Assembly (NCBI RefSeq): GCF_025847205.1
Contig: NZ_JAOYTH010000005.1
Span: 248,001 to 312,000 of the forward strand
Source: Pararhizobium sp. YC-54
GTDB taxonomy: Bacteria; Pseudomonadota; Alphaproteobacteria; Rhizobiales; Rhizobiaceae
Direction of reading: 5' to 3'
DNA length: 64,000 nucleotides
Below are positions 1-8,948 of the stretch, piece after piece. The notes under the pieces were generated by a model. The model was not told the origin of the DNA. It saw nothing but the letters and a program-made list of their open reading frames with translations, and did not search any database. The first letter of the stretch is position 1, and each line of letters opens with the position of its first letter. The translations under genes and the position numbers were made by a program.

Positions 1-66
1 CTCCGTTCATAAGCGACGGAATTTCCTCATGTTTCAGCCCGGAACCGGATGTCATGGCTCATTCCC

Positions 67-972
67 TTACGGCAACTGCGCAAACTTGGCGGCGAGATCG
101 GCCTGATCGGCGGCGCTTAGCGCCATCAACGGCGGACGCGGACGCGCCCAGGCTGAATTGCCGTTCTTCAGGCCAACCATCGCCTTGATCGTCGGGATCT
201 GGACGTAGGAATTGGACAGCGAGCGATAGGCGTTGATGCGCGCCTGCGCCGTCTCGACCTCGGCTGCGCGAGCCGGATCGTTGGCGTGGTCGTAGACGGC
301 GCGCAGCGAGTTTGCCACCAGGTTGGACGTCGCGGTGATGCAGCCCGCCCCTCCCGCCTTGATCAGCGGCAACAGCAACGGATCGGCACCGGCCAGCACG
401 GAAAAACCGGGGAATGCGGCAAGAAGCGCCTGCATATTGGCGAAATCGCCGGCCGAATCCTTGATGCCGACGACGGTATCCGGAAACGCCTCGATCAACC
501 GGCCGATCAGCGGCAGGGTGAGCGGAATGCCGGAAACCTGGGGAATGTGATAGAGCACGACGCGCAGCCGGTCGTCGGCAATTGTCTCGATGATCCGCGC
601 ATAGGCGGCAAACAGGCCATCGTCCGATACCCCTTTGTAATAGAAGGGTGGCAGCATGACGACGCGGGTGACACCGGCGGACAGCGCATGCCGCGTCAGC
701 TCAATCGTCTCCGGAATGGCGGCAACGCCGGTACCGGGCATCAGCTGATCGCCGGAGATCCCTGCTTTCAACGCCGCCTCGAGAATATCGCGGCGCTCGG
801 CCGACGAAAACGAATTGGCCTCGCCGGTCGTGCCCAGCAATGCCACACCGTGACAGCCTTCGCTCAGAAGACGCTGGCAATGGGCGGTGAACAGGCCAAG
901 ATCGGGCGTATCGTTGGCATTGAGCGGCGTTGTAGCAGCGCTGTAGACGCCGGTGATCCTGTGTTTCGTCAT
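67..972 (-). CDS. DapA/DHDPS-superfamily lyase (not a true DHDPS)
   Basis: A 301-residue TIM-barrel class I aldolase/dehydratase of the dihydrodipicolinate synthase superfamily, normally cytoplasmic and acting on a 2-keto acid through a Schiff base. Visible are the GTTGE loop (T48, T49, E51), the tyrosine of the catalytic triad (Y141) and the Schiff-base lysine in GIKDSAGD (K171). The arginine that binds the carboxylate of aspartate semialdehyde in true DHDPS (just after the YNVP-type loop) is absent: the loop here is YHIPQVSG. I therefore infer a catabolic aldolase or dehydratase rather than lysine biosynthesis. The ATG at 972 is preferred because GGAGGAG lies about 11 nt upstream; a TTG at 981 is only 2 nt from it. 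It diverges from the ABC importer and kinase operon, which suggests a shared sugar-acid pathway. Substrate unknown. Confidence 0.85.
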   Translation of the reverse strand: MTKHRITGVYSAATTPLNANDTPDLGLFTAHCQRLLSEGCHGVALLGTTGEANSFSSAERRDILEAALKAGISGDQLMPGTGVAAIPETIELTRHALSAGVTRVVMLPPFYYKGVSDDGLFAAYARIIETIADDRLRVVLYHIPQVSGIPLTLPLIGRLIEAFPDTVVGIKDSAGDFANMQALLAAFPGFSVLAGADPLLLPLIKAGGAGCITATSNLVANSLRAVYDHANDPARAAEVETAQARINAYRSLSNSYVQIPTIKAMVGLKNGNSAWARPRPPLMALSAADQADLAAKFAQLP

Positions 973-1038
973 TTTTTGCAAAACTCCTCCGCAAGCGTCC
1001 GGTCATGCCGCCGCCGTTCCTCGTTTTTTCCGCAACCA

Positions 1039-1051
1039 TGACAAGTTGTCA
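1039..1051. promoter_or_regulatory. Palindrome TGACAA-G-TTGTCA, candidate operator
   Basis: A perfect 6-bp inverted repeat around a single G lies about 67 bp upstream of the lyase start, in the divergent intergenic region. FadR-type GntR regulators bind short GT/AC-containing palindromes, and a FadR-type regulator is encoded at the end of the facing operon, so this is a plausible operator. No binding evidence exists in the sequence itself. Confidence 0.3.
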
Positions 1052-1088
1052 AGAAAAAATCATCGCTGAAAATTTCAACAAAAAATTA

Positions 1089-1106
1089 TCATATTGAAAA
1101 ATATGA
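1089..1106. promoter_or_regulatory. AT-rich inverted repeat TCATATT-N4-AATATGA
   Basis: A perfect 7-bp inverted repeat with a 4-nt centre sits in the AT-rich centre of the divergent region between the lyase and the ABC importer. It could be an operator or part of a promoter. A TTGACA hexamer follows at 1156-1161, but I could not find a convincing -10 at the right spacing. Low confidence. Confidence 0.25.
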
Positions 1107-1237
1107 ACTTTATTTCATTTTCCTCGAATGCAATAAATATGACTAAGAATTAATGTTGACATATTTACAATACCGATCCAGTGTCCAGCCTCATCATGGC
1201 GCGGCAAACTGTCAGGAACCGGCAGAAGGAGGGCGCG

Positions 1238-1270
1238 ATGACCGCATCTATGGGAGGATCAGATGTCTAA
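1238..1270 (+). CDS. Putative 10-codon leader ORF overlapping the importer start
   Basis: A short reading frame (MTASMGGSDV, stop TAA at 1268-1270) begins 7 nt after a strong AAGGAGGG Shine-Dalgarno sequence and overlaps the start codon of the substrate-binding protein gene by 8 nt in another frame. The second Shine-Dalgarno (GGGAGG) that serves the binding protein lies inside it. This arrangement is typical of translational coupling or leader peptides, but it could be chance. Nothing in the peptide composition suggests attenuation. Confidence 0.3.
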   Translation: MTASMGGSDV

Positions 1271-2915
1271 TCAGAACAATGAAGTCGGCGCGTCGCAACC
1301 GCAGATAACACGCCGTAGTGCCTTGAAACTCGGTCTCGGCACGAGCGTGGCCCTTGGCCTGTTCGGCCTGAACGCGCGCATCGTGATGGCTGAGGAAGGC
1401 CAGGTGCTGAAGGTCGCGCATCCGGCCTTCAACCAGGATTGGTCGCCTTTGCGCGGCGGTGGTCCTCCGTATCGCTGGAATTCCGCCTGGTGGGCGTCAC
1501 CGATGTATTTCGACTCGAAGGGCCAATTGCACCCTTACGTCTTTACAAGCTGGGAGCCGGCCGCCGACAACAAGACATGGACGTTCAAGATCGATCCGAA
1601 GGCCGTGTTCTCGGATGGCAGCAAGATCACCGCCGAGGACGTCAAGGGCTCCTGGAACGTCTCGGCCATGCCGAACACCAAGAACCAGCGCGCCGACCAG
1701 GTGTTGAGCAAGGTTGCCGGCTATGCCGATGTCGGCGCCGGCAAGGCCAAGGAAATTTCCGGCATTGCGACGCCGGACGAAGCCACTGTTGTCGTCACCC
1801 TGTCTGAGGCCGATCCGATCTTCTTCATGCGGCTGGGCAACCATATCGCGCCGATCACCAAGGCCTCGCAGTCGCGTGGCGAAGACGGCGAGGAAGTCGC
1901 CGACTGGTACATGCCGACGAGCGACGCCGTCTATTCCGGCCCGTTCAAGCTGACCAGCATCGATCTCGATGCCGGCAAGCTGGTGTTCGAGCCGAATGAA
2001 AACTTCTTCGGCCCGAAGCCGAAGCTTGCCCGTATCGAGATCGATTCGATCGAGGACAACGTCACGGCGACGTCGCTCCTGAAGTCCGGCGAATACAATG
2101 CCCATACCGAGCTTGTCACCTCGACCATCGTCCAGGATCTGGGCGCAGGCTTCGCAGAAGGACCGCTGATCCCAACCAGCCAGCATTTCTGGTTCAACGC
2201 TGCCCGCGCACCGATGGATGATCCGAAAGTTCGCCAGGCGCTGATCATGGCTGTCGATCGCGAAGGCCTGATGAAGGCATCCTTCCCGGATGGCCCGCAC
2301 AAGAAGACAGACCAGGTCATCAACTCCGTCCCCGGTGCCGACACGTCCGGCTTCGAGCCCTACCCCTACGATCCGGAAGGCGCCAAGAAGCTTTTGGCTG
2401 AATCGAGCTATGGCGGCCCTGAGCGCCTGCCCAAGCTGCTCTTCGTCGGCATTTCCGGCCCGGCGATCGAGGCTGCAGCGCAGTTCATCGCCGAACAATG
2501 GCGCCAGAACCTCGGCATCACCGCCGTCGACATGAAGCCGCAGCAGGATGCCTATGCAGGGCCTGACCAGAACGCGGTACAGATCTTCCGCGACGACGTC
2601 GGCACCCGCGTTCCCGATGCCGTGTCCTATCTTGCCGGCTCCATTGCCTCGACGTCGTCGAACGCGCAGAACAAGCTGGGCGGATACAAGAACGACAAGG
2701 TCGATAGCCTTCTGGCGGAAGCCGCCACCAAGGCGGTGGACGATCCGCAGCGTGTGGCGCTGGCGCTGGAAGCCCAGAAGGCCTTCCGCGAGGACTGGAG
2801 CTTCATCCCCTGGTATGCACAGGCGATGTCGCGCTGGGGAACTGACAAGGTCACCGGTATCGACAAGAACCTCGATTGGCAGGTCGTCGCGCCCTGGGAC
2901 ATCTCCGTCGCCTGA
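1263..2915 (+). CDS. ABC transporter substrate-binding protein, family 5 (dipeptide/opine type), Tat-exported
   Basis: A 550-residue extracytoplasmic solute-binding protein of the SBP_bac_5 (DppA/OppA) family. The N-terminus has a twin-arginine motif (TRRSALK, about residues 16-22) followed by a hydrophobic stretch and an AxA-like cleavage region near residue 43, so export by Tat is likely. The mature part carries the family layout: an early tryptophan-rich ligand region, a DPKVRQALIMAVDR segment mid-protein and a C-terminal PWYAQ-type motif. GGGAGG lies 6 nt before the ATG. It is the first gene of a compact importer operon with two permeases and two ATPases. Family 5 proteins bind peptides, opines, nickel or oligosaccharides, so the ligand cannot be read here; the following sugar-acid kinase hints at a carbohydrate acid. 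Confidence 0.88.
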   Translation: MSNQNNEVGASQPQITRRSALKLGLGTSVALGLFGLNARIVMAEEGQVLKVAHPAFNQDWSPLRGGGPPYRWNSAWWASPMYFDSKGQLHPYVFTSWEPAADNKTWTFKIDPKAVFSDGSKITAEDVKGSWNVSAMPNTKNQRADQVLSKVAGYADVGAGKAKEISGIATPDEATVVVTLSEADPIFFMRLGNHIAPITKASQSRGEDGEEVADWYMPTSDAVYSGPFKLTSIDLDAGKLVFEPNENFFGPKPKLARIEIDSIEDNVTATSLLKSGEYNAHTELVTSTIVQDLGAGFAEGPLIPTSQHFWFNAARAPMDDPKVRQALIMAVDREGLMKASFPDGPHKKTDQVINSVPGADTSGFEPYPYDPEGAKKLLAESSYGGPERLPKLLFVGISGPAIEAAAQFIAEQWRQNLGITAVDMKPQQDAYAGPDQNAVQIFRDDVGTRVPDAVSYLAGSIASTSSNAQNKLGGYKNDKVDSLLAEAATKAVDDPQRVALALEAQKAFREDWSFIPWYAQAMSRWGTDKVTGIDKNLDWQVVAPWDISVA

Positions 2916-3060
2916 GGCGATTGCCATAACCGACATCTCCTGTGCGGGAGCGGAAACCCGCTTCCGCACAGATTGCGAATGCTGGAGTATGATTGCGGAT
3001 CTTTGCCGCAGGGCAAAGCTCGAAGCATCATCCTCTTAAAACCAAGGGTGGGAGACTGCC

Positions 3061-4017
3061 ATGCTGCGTTACATCGCGACCCGTTTCGTCGTCTGGATAC
3101 CATCCGTCCTTCTGGTCATGCTCGGCGTCTATGCGCTGGCCTATTACGGCGCCGGCGACCCGATCAAGCTGATCTTCCTGCGCGCACCCGGTGACGTCGC
3201 CTACAATCCCGAACGCATCGAAGCGATCCGCGAAAGTGCTGGCCTCAATCGGCCGTTCCTTGTCCAGTTCGGCAGCTATATCTGGAACCTGCTGCATGGC
3301 AATTTCGGCAATTCGCTGAGTTCCGGGCGATCCGTCTGGGCAATGATCTCTGCCGCCGCCCCCGTTTCCTTCAAGCTGGCACTCTGTTCCGTCATCCTCA
3401 CCGCCGTCGTCGCCATTCCGCTCGGGCTGATCGCAGCGCTTAACCAGAACAGCCGCACCGACTATGCCATTCTCGGCTCGGCGCTGTTTCTCTGGGCAAT
3501 CCCGGCTTACGTCGCCGGCCCGATGCTGATGGTGATACTGATCATGATCCTGCCGGGCTCGGCCGTGCCCTATGGCTGGGGCGGCGTCTTCGACGTGCGC
3601 ATCCTTCTGCCGCTCCTCGTTCTCTCCTTCCAGCCGATTGCGCTGATCGTGCGCCAGACCCGCGCCGCCGTGATCGAGGTACTGTCCGAGGACTTCGTCC
3701 GCACGGCAAGGGCCAAGGGTGTTCCAGAAGTCATTGTCGCGCTGCGCCATATCCTGCGCCCGGTGCTGACCCCGGTGGTCACGCAGCTTGGCCTGATCAT
3801 GATTACCATCGTCAACGGCGCCATCTTCGTTGAGCTGGTCTTCGGCCTGCCCGGTCTTGGACGCCTCACCGTTCAGGCGCTGACCAATACCGACTATCCC
3901 GTCATCCTCGCCATCACCCTGATCGGCTCGTTCCTGGTGATGATCTCCAATCTGCTGGTCGATGTGCTCTATCCGCTGCTCGACCCGCGTGCCAACGATA
4001 CCAGAAGGAGCCGCTGA
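3061..4017 (+). CDS. ABC transporter permease, DppB/OppB type
   Basis: A 318-residue inner-membrane permease of the BPD_transp_1 family with about six membrane segments. The N-terminus has the characteristic helix, then a periplasmic loop ending in GLNRPFLVQF and HGNFGNSL. The cytoplasmic EAA-type loop is recognisable around ARAKGVPEVIV. It pairs with the downstream DppC-type permease to form the channel of the importer. GGGAGAC precedes the ATG by 7 nt. The 145-nt gap after the binding-protein gene is the largest in the operon. Confidence 0.88.
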   Translation: MLRYIATRFVVWIPSVLLVMLGVYALAYYGAGDPIKLIFLRAPGDVAYNPERIEAIRESAGLNRPFLVQFGSYIWNLLHGNFGNSLSSGRSVWAMISAAAPVSFKLALCSVILTAVVAIPLGLIAALNQNSRTDYAILGSALFLWAIPAYVAGPMLMVILIMILPGSAVPYGWGGVFDVRILLPLLVLSFQPIALIVRQTRAAVIEVLSEDFVRTARAKGVPEVIVALRHILRPVLTPVVTQLGLIMITIVNGAIFVELVFGLPGLGRLTVQALTNTDYPVILAITLIGSFLVMISNLLVDVLYPLLDPRANDTRRSR

Positions 4018-4019
4018 CC

Positions 4020-4979
4020 ATGTCCGTCGTTCCCATGACCGACACCGCCGTCGAAATCGAACCGCCGGTCAGCCTGTGGCGTGACGCCTGGCACCGGCTG
4101 CGCCGCAACAAGCTCGCCGTCTTCGGTCTCGCCGTTGTGGTCATCCTTGCTTTCACGGCGGTCTTCGGACCCTATCTGACGCCTTACGATTTTCTCAGCC
4201 AGGACCTGAATTCGCGCAATCTGGCCCCGTCTTTGTCGCATCTGTTCGGCACCGACGACCTTGGCCGCGACGTCTTCAGCCGGGTCGTCTACGGCACACG
4301 GACGGCGTTTCTCGTCGCCATCGTCGTCACCTTCATCGCCGTTGTGATCGGCGTGACGCTCGGGGCATTGGCCGGCTTCTTCGGCGGCTGGCTGGACCGG
4401 ATCGTCATGTGGCTGACCGACATGACGATGTCGATCCCGAACCTTCTGCTCGTCGTCGTCATTAATGCCTCGCTGAAATCGCCGATCACCAGCTGGATGG
4501 AAAGCCGTTACCTCGCGACGCTCAATCCGCTCTATCGCGAAACCATCTGGGTCGATTTCCTGCTGGTCTTCGGCTCCATGGCGCTGATCTCCTGGCCGCC
4601 CTATGCCCGCCTCGTGCGTGCCCAGGTCCTGTCGATCCGCTCGCGCCCCTATATCACCGCCGCCCAGGCGCTGGGGCTGACTAACCGCATCATCCTGATG
4701 CGTTATGTCGTGCCGAATGCGCTGGGTCCGCTGATCGTAGCAGTCAGCGCCGGTCTCGGCACCGCCATGGTTCTGGAAAGCGCCTTCTCGTTCCTCGGCG
4801 TCGGCGTCAACCCGCCGACCCCCAGCTGGGGCAACATGATCTCCGACGGTCTGCGCGTCTGGCAGCATTATCCGCATCTGCTGGCCGCCCCCGCAGCCGT
4901 TCTCGGCCTTGCTTCCGTCGCTTTCTCGTTCCTCGGCGACGGTCTCAACGATGCCCTCAATCCGCGCGGAGCAAAGTGA
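4020..4979 (+). CDS. ABC transporter permease, DppC/OppC type
   Basis: A 319-residue second permease of the importer. It has the N-terminal OppC-type cytoplasmic segment (WRDAWHRLRRNKLAVFG) before the first membrane helix, the FGTDDLGRDVFSRV signature of the family, and the coupling loop around AAQALGLTNRIILMRYV. It starts 2 nt after the stop of the first permease, with GAAGGAG just upstream, so translation is probably coupled. Function as the partner channel subunit follows from family and context; substrate specificity is not visible. Confidence 0.88.
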   Translation: MSVVPMTDTAVEIEPPVSLWRDAWHRLRRNKLAVFGLAVVVILAFTAVFGPYLTPYDFLSQDLNSRNLAPSLSHLFGTDDLGRDVFSRVVYGTRTAFLVAIVVTFIAVVIGVTLGALAGFFGGWLDRIVMWLTDMTMSIPNLLLVVVINASLKSPITSWMESRYLATLNPLYRETIWVDFLLVFGSMALISWPPYARLVRAQVLSIRSRPYITAAQALGLTNRIILMRYVVPNALGPLIVAVSAGLGTAMVLESAFSFLGVGVNPPTPSWGNMISDGLRVWQHYPHLLAAPAAVLGLASVAFSFLGDGLNDALNPRGAK

Positions 4980-6013
4980 TGATGATGGCCAACACTATCC
5001 GCCCCGAACCATCGACCAAGACCGGCGAGCGCCTGCTCGACGTCAAGGGTCTGACTATCGAGATCGAAACCCGCAACGGTCCCGCGACGATTGTCGATGG
5101 CATCGACCTGCATGTCGGCAAGGGCGAAACGCTGGGCATTGTCGGCGAATCCGGCTGCGGCAAGAGCCTGACCATGCTCAGCATGATGCGGCTTTTGCCC
5201 AACAAGATCCGCGTTACCAAGGGTGAAGCCAACTTTGCCGGGCGCGACCTGCAGACGATGTCGAATTCGGAATTGCGCAAGGTGCGCGGCGGCGATGTCG
5301 GCTTCATCTTCCAGGATCCGATGACCTCGCTCAACCCGGTGATGCGCATCGGCCAGCAGCTGGCCGAGCCGCTGATCTATCATCGCGGCATGTCGAAGGC
5401 ACAGGCGCGCAAGCGGGCGGGTGAACTTCTGCGGCTGGTCGGCATTCCCGGCGCCGAGGAACGGCTGGATGCCTATCCGCACGAACTGTCCGGCGGCATG
5501 CGCCAGCGCGTCATGATCGCCATCGGCCTTGCCTGCAATCCGCAGCTGCTGATCGCCGACGAACCGACCACAGCGCTCGACGTGACGATCCAGGCGCAGA
5601 TTGTCGATCTGGTGAAGGACCTGCGCGACAAGCTCGGCATGTCCGTCGTCTGGATCACCCATGATCTGGCGCTGATCGCCGGTCTCGTCGATCGCATCAA
5701 CGTGCTCTACGCCGGCACCGTGGTGGAAGACGCGCCGGTCGATGCGTTGTTTGCCAATCCGAGCCATCCCTATACCCAAGGGCTGCTCGCCTCGATCCCA
5801 AAGCTCTCCGACGAGCGTTCGATCCGGCTCAGCTCCATCGGCGGCACGCCGCCGGAACCCGGCCGCCGCCCGAAGGGCTGCCCCTTCGCGCCCCGCTGTC
5901 CCCTGGTAGAATCGATCTGTCATGACAGCGTTCCGTCGCTGGAAGGCTTAAGCCAGAACGGATCACACCGCGTCGCCTGTTTCGTCGCCCAAAGAAAACT
6001 GGAGGCTGCGTGA
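4979..6013 (+). CDS. ABC transporter ATP-binding protein, DppD/OppD type
   Basis: A 344-residue ATPase. The Walker A is GESGCGKS (near residue 50), the Q-loop follows in [12 protein letters not shown], the signature is ELSGGMRQR, and Walker B is [12 protein letters not shown]. The C-terminal OppD/DppD oligopeptide-transporter extension, with several cysteines (GCPFAPRCP...C), is present and in family members can carry an iron-sulphur cluster. The ATG at 4979 overlaps the preceding TGA (TGATG); a GTG at 4976 and ATGs at 4982 and 4985 are alternatives. It energises the importer together with the next gene. Confidence 0.88.
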   Translation: MMMANTIRPEPSTKTGERLLDVKGLTIEIETRNGPATIVDGIDLHVGKGETLGIVGESGCGKSLTMLSMMRLLPNKIRVTKGEANFAGRDLQTMSNSELRKVRGGDVGFIFQDPMTSLNPVMRIGQQLAEPLIYHRGMSKAQARKRAGELLRLVGIPGAEERLDAYPHELSGGMRQRVMIAIGLACNPQLLIADEPTTALDVTIQAQIVDLVKDLRDKLGMSVVWITHDLALIAGLVDRINVLYAGTVVEDAPVDALFANPSHPYTQGLLASIPKLSDERSIRLSSIGGTPPEPGRRPKGCPFAPRCPLVESICHDSVPSLEGLSQNGSHRVACFVAQRKLEAA

Positions 6014-7005
6014 TGGCTGCCCAACCACTGATGCGCATCGAAAATCTGGTGAAACATTTCCACGTTCGGCTCGGCGCTTTTGGCGAGCGCGCTGCCACGG
6101 TGCATGCGCTTGATGATGTCAATTTCGACATTCTCGAGGGCGAGACGCTCAGCCTCGTCGGCGAATCCGGCTGCGGCAAGTCGACGACAGGTTTTACGCT
6201 GCTCAACCTGCACCGGGCCACCGAAGGCAAGGTGATCTACCAGGGCAGGAACATCGTCGAGCTCGACGAAAAGGCGATGCGGCCCTATCGCCGCCAGTTG
6301 CAGATCGTCTTCCAGGATCCCTATTCGACGCTCAATCCGCGCATGACCATCGGCGAGGCCGTCGGCGAACCGATCCTGTTTCACAAGCTTGCCACCAAGG
6401 CCGAGCTGAAGGACCGGATCGCAGCACTGCTTGCCGATGTCGGCCTGCCGCCGCGCTTTGCGTCCCGCTATCCGCACGAGCTGTCCGGTGGTCAGCGCCA
6501 GCGCGTGGCGATTGCCCGCGCTCTTGCCTGCCAGCCGAAATTCATCGTCTGCGACGAAGCGATCTCCGCCCTCGACGTTTCGGTGCAGGCGCAGATCATC
6601 AACCTGCTGCTCGATCTGCAACAGAAATACGGGCTGACCTATCTCTTCATCGCCCATGACCTCGCCGTCGTTCGCCATATCAGCGACCGCGTCGGCGTCA
6701 TGTATCTGGGGCGTCTCGCCGAGCTTGCCACCCGCGAGGAGCTGTTCGAGCATCCGCTGCATCCCTATACCAAGGCGTTGCTCTCGGCCGTGCCGGAAGC
6801 CGATCCAGCCCATGAGCGCAGCCGCAAGCGGCAAATCCTGCAGGGCGACGTGCCAAGCCCGCTATCGCCGCCACCCGGTTGCCGCTTCCACACGCGTTGC
6901 CCGATTGCCATGGATATCTGCGACAAGGTGGTACCGGAATGGCGTGAGGCCCGGCCGGGCCATAGGGTTGCCTGTCATGCCGTAACGGAGGGCCTGCCGG
7001 GATGA
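6013..7005 (+). CDS. ABC transporter ATP-binding protein, DppF/OppF type
   Basis: A 330-residue second ATPase of the importer. Walker [11 protein letters not shown]-loop VFQDPYSTLNPR, signature ELSGGQRQR and Walker B FIVCDEAISALD are all visible, and the C-terminal family extension has the CRFHTRCPIAMDIC cysteine cluster. The ATG at 6013 overlaps the upstream stop (TGATG); an in-frame GTG at 6010 is the alternative. The following kinase gene overlaps its end by 4 nt, so importer and kinase are on one transcript. Confidence 0.88.
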   Translation: MAAQPLMRIENLVKHFHVRLGAFGERAATVHALDDVNFDILEGETLSLVGESGCGKSTTGFTLLNLHRATEGKVIYQGRNIVELDEKAMRPYRRQLQIVFQDPYSTLNPRMTIGEAVGEPILFHKLATKAELKDRIAALLADVGLPPRFASRYPHELSGGQRQRVAIARALACQPKFIVCDEAISALDVSVQAQIINLLLDLQQKYGLTYLFIAHDLAVVRHISDRVGVMYLGRLAELATREELFEHPLHPYTKALLSAVPEADPAHERSRKRQILQGDVPSPLSPPPGCRFHTRCPIAMDICDKVVPEWREARPGHRVACHAVTEGLPG

Positions 7006-8105
7006 CGCTGAAGCTCGCCATCATCGCCGACGACCTGACGGGCGCGCTCGATACCGGCACGCCCTTCGTCGAAGCCGGCCTGAAGGTGGCGGTGGCAATC
7101 GACGTCGAAGTCGTGGCTGAAGCTCTCCGGCGCGAGCCAGATGTCATAGTAATCAATACAGCCTCACGGGCTCTTTCCGCCGGCGCAGCGGCGCAACAGG
7201 TGCAAGCGGCTCTTGTCGCGCTGGGAACCTCAAAACCGCCTGTTCTGTTCAAAAAGATCGATTCCCGGCTCAAGGGCAATGTCGCGGCGGAGAGCATGGC
7301 TCTTGCCGAGGCTACCGGCCGCAACCGCATCGTCGTGGCGCCGGCGATCCCGGATCAGCAGCGTTTCACGGTCGAGGGCGCCGTCACCGGCCGGGGTGTC
7401 GAGACGCCGCTGCCGGTCCGTGCGCTGTTTCCCGCCAGCGCCTTGACGATCAATATTTACGACGCCGGCACCGATGCCGACCTGGACGATCTGGTTCGGC
7501 AGACCGATTGGCCGGCCATGATCGCTGTCGGCGCGCGCGGTCTTGGCAGCGCCTTTGCCCGTTCGCTGGCGAAACCTGCCGCCATTCACCCGCACTTCCC
7601 GCCATCCACTGAAACCCTGTTCGCCTTCGGATCGCGCGATCCTATTACATCGGCGCAAATCGCCTATCTCGCCGAGCATCGGCAGCTTGCCGCGATTGCG
7701 GAGGCGCCCGCCGGCGAATTGTCAGCGGAGGATATCTGCGGGCTTCCAGCCGTGGCACGATGCTCCGGCGAGCAGATATCGATCCCCGAACAGGTCGTTT
7801 ACCGCTTTGCTGATGGCATCCGCGGGGTGGTCGAACAAACCCGGCCCCACGTGCTGATGATGGGCGGTGGCGACACAGCGCTTGCTATCCTGAAGGCGCT
7901 TGGCGCCAGCGTGCTTATCCCCAATGGCGAGATCGAGGCGGGTATTCCCTGGTTTCAGATCGAAAGCGCCGACGGCCGGACAATCTGCTGCGCAGTCAAA
8001 TCGGGGGGCTTCGGCAATGTCGATTCTTTGCTAAAACTCGTTCCGGAGAATCTGTTAAGTCAAAGACCGTCCCACAGGACAAGGATCGAGAAACAGGCGT
8101 GGTGA
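7002..8105 (+). CDS. Four-carbon acid sugar kinase family protein (DUF1537)
   Basis: A 367-residue member of the DUF1537 family (OtnK/DtnK/LtnK), cytoplasmic kinases that phosphorylate 3-oxo-tetronates and related C4 acid sugars. The N-terminal signature IIADDLTGALDTG is intact, and KKIDSRLKGN matches the substrate-binding region. The C-terminal nucleotide-binding part shows MMGGGDTA, GEIEAGIPW and KSGGFG. It is somewhat shorter than the usual 410-430 residues. It overlaps the ATPase gene by 4 nt and the regulator gene at its 3' end. The usual partners of tetronate pathways (LtnD-type dehydrogenase, OtnI isomerase, OtnC aldolase) are not in this window; the divergent DapA-like lyase may replace one of them. 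Confidence 0.82.
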   Translation: MTLKLAIIADDLTGALDTGTPFVEAGLKVAVAIDVEVVAEALRREPDVIVINTASRALSAGAAAQQVQAALVALGTSKPPVLFKKIDSRLKGNVAAESMALAEATGRNRIVVAPAIPDQQRFTVEGAVTGRGVETPLPVRALFPASALTINIYDAGTDADLDDLVRQTDWPAMIAVGARGLGSAFARSLAKPAAIHPHFPPSTETLFAFGSRDPITSAQIAYLAEHRQLAAIAEAPAGELSAEDICGLPAVARCSGEQISIPEQVVYRFADGIRGVVEQTRPHVLMMGGGDTALAILKALGASVLIPNGEIEAGIPWFQIESADGRTICCAVKSGGFGNVDSLLKLVPENLLSQRPSHRTRIEKQAW

Positions 8106-8869
8106 AGAAAATGGCGCAAGATGCCTCCACAATCGAAGAGCCCGGCCCAAACGCCAAGCCAGAGCGCGTCAAATCCGTGAGGCTGGTCGATCGCGTCTTC
8201 GACCAGTTGCGCGAGCGCATCCGCTCCGGCAATTATCCGCCGGACTCCCGTCTGCCGGGCGAACACGAACTGGCATCGATCATGGGCGTTTCACGTCCGA
8301 TTGTGCGCGATGCACTGGGCCGCCTGCGTGAAGAGGGCATGGTCTACTCCCGTCAGGGGGCCGGCACCTTCGTCAGCGCGCTGGCATCACCCGCCACCCA
8401 CCTTGCCTATTCCCCGGTCAAGACCATTGCCGATATCCAGCGCTGCTACGAGTTCCGCCTGACGATAGAGCCTGTTGCCGCTTTTTTCGCTGCCCAGCGG
8501 CGCGACGAAGCCGCCCTCCAGAAGATCGCAGCCGCCCTTGCCGACTTGCGCGAAGCGACCAGCCATCAGCTGCACCGCACCGATGCCGATTTCGTTTTCC
8601 ACCGGAGCGTCACCGAGGCGGCCAACAATCATTATTATACCGCCTCCATCGAGGCGCTGAAGCCGCACATCGCCGTCGGCATGCATCTGCACGGCCTGTC
8701 GCTGATGGGACCGCGGCTCGGCCTGGAAAAAGTCTTCGAGGAACATAACGCCATTTATCAGGCCATCGCCGACGGCCGTGCGGAGGATGCTCAAAACGCC
8801 ATGCGCCTTCACCTCGAAGGCTCCCGCAACCGCCTGTTTGAAGACCGTATGCTGGATCTTTCTTTCTGA
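8102..8869 (+). CDS. FadR-subfamily GntR transcriptional regulator
   Basis: A 255-residue regulator with an N-terminal winged helix (RLPGEHELASIMGVSRPIVRDALGRL, about residues 47-72) followed by a GAGTFVS wing and a C-terminal all-helical FCD effector domain with the usual conserved acidic and histidine positions (DADFVFH, EEHNAIYQAI, MRLHLEG). Such proteins are usually repressors relieved by a metabolite of the pathway beside them. The start is uncertain: GTG at 8099 or 8102 (overlapping the kinase stop) or ATG at 8111. It is the last gene of the importer-kinase operon and is followed by a bidirectional terminator. The likely target is the divergent 973-1262 region. Confidence 0.82.
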   Translation: MKKMAQDASTIEEPGPNAKPERVKSVRLVDRVFDQLRERIRSGNYPPDSRLPGEHELASIMGVSRPIVRDALGRLREEGMVYSRQGAGTFVSALASPATHLAYSPVKTIADIQRCYEFRLTIEPVAAFFAAQRRDEAALQKIAAALADLREATSHQLHRTDADFVFHRSVTEAANNHYYTASIEALKPHIAVGMHLHGLSLMGPRLGLEKVFEEHNAIYQAIADGRAEDAQNAMRLHLEGSRNRLFEDRMLDLSF

Positions 8870-8889
8870 TCAGACCAAAAAGAAAAAAA

Positions 8890-8911
8890 CCGGCGCTCTG
8901 TTGAACGCCGG
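8890..8911. terminator. Bidirectional intrinsic terminator
   Basis: A GC-rich hairpin (CCGGCG...CGCCGG, 6-bp perfect stem with further pairs inside) lies between two convergent genes. It has a CTTTT run on the plus-strand side and an eight-base-scale A-run on the other side that reads as T on the minus strand. It can end both the importer/regulator transcript and the rkpU transcript. Confidence 0.75.
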
Positions 8912-8948
8912 CTTTTCATGTTGAGAAAAAACGGTCTATCGACCGCTA

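Noticed and set aside
67..972. Annotation as dapA of lysine biosynthesis
   Set aside because: The aspartate-semialdehyde-binding arginine is missing and the gene sits in a catabolic cluster.
1156..1184. TTGACA at 1156-1161 as the importer promoter
   Set aside because: No reasonable -10 hexamer lies 16-18 nt downstream, so the promoter is not claimed.
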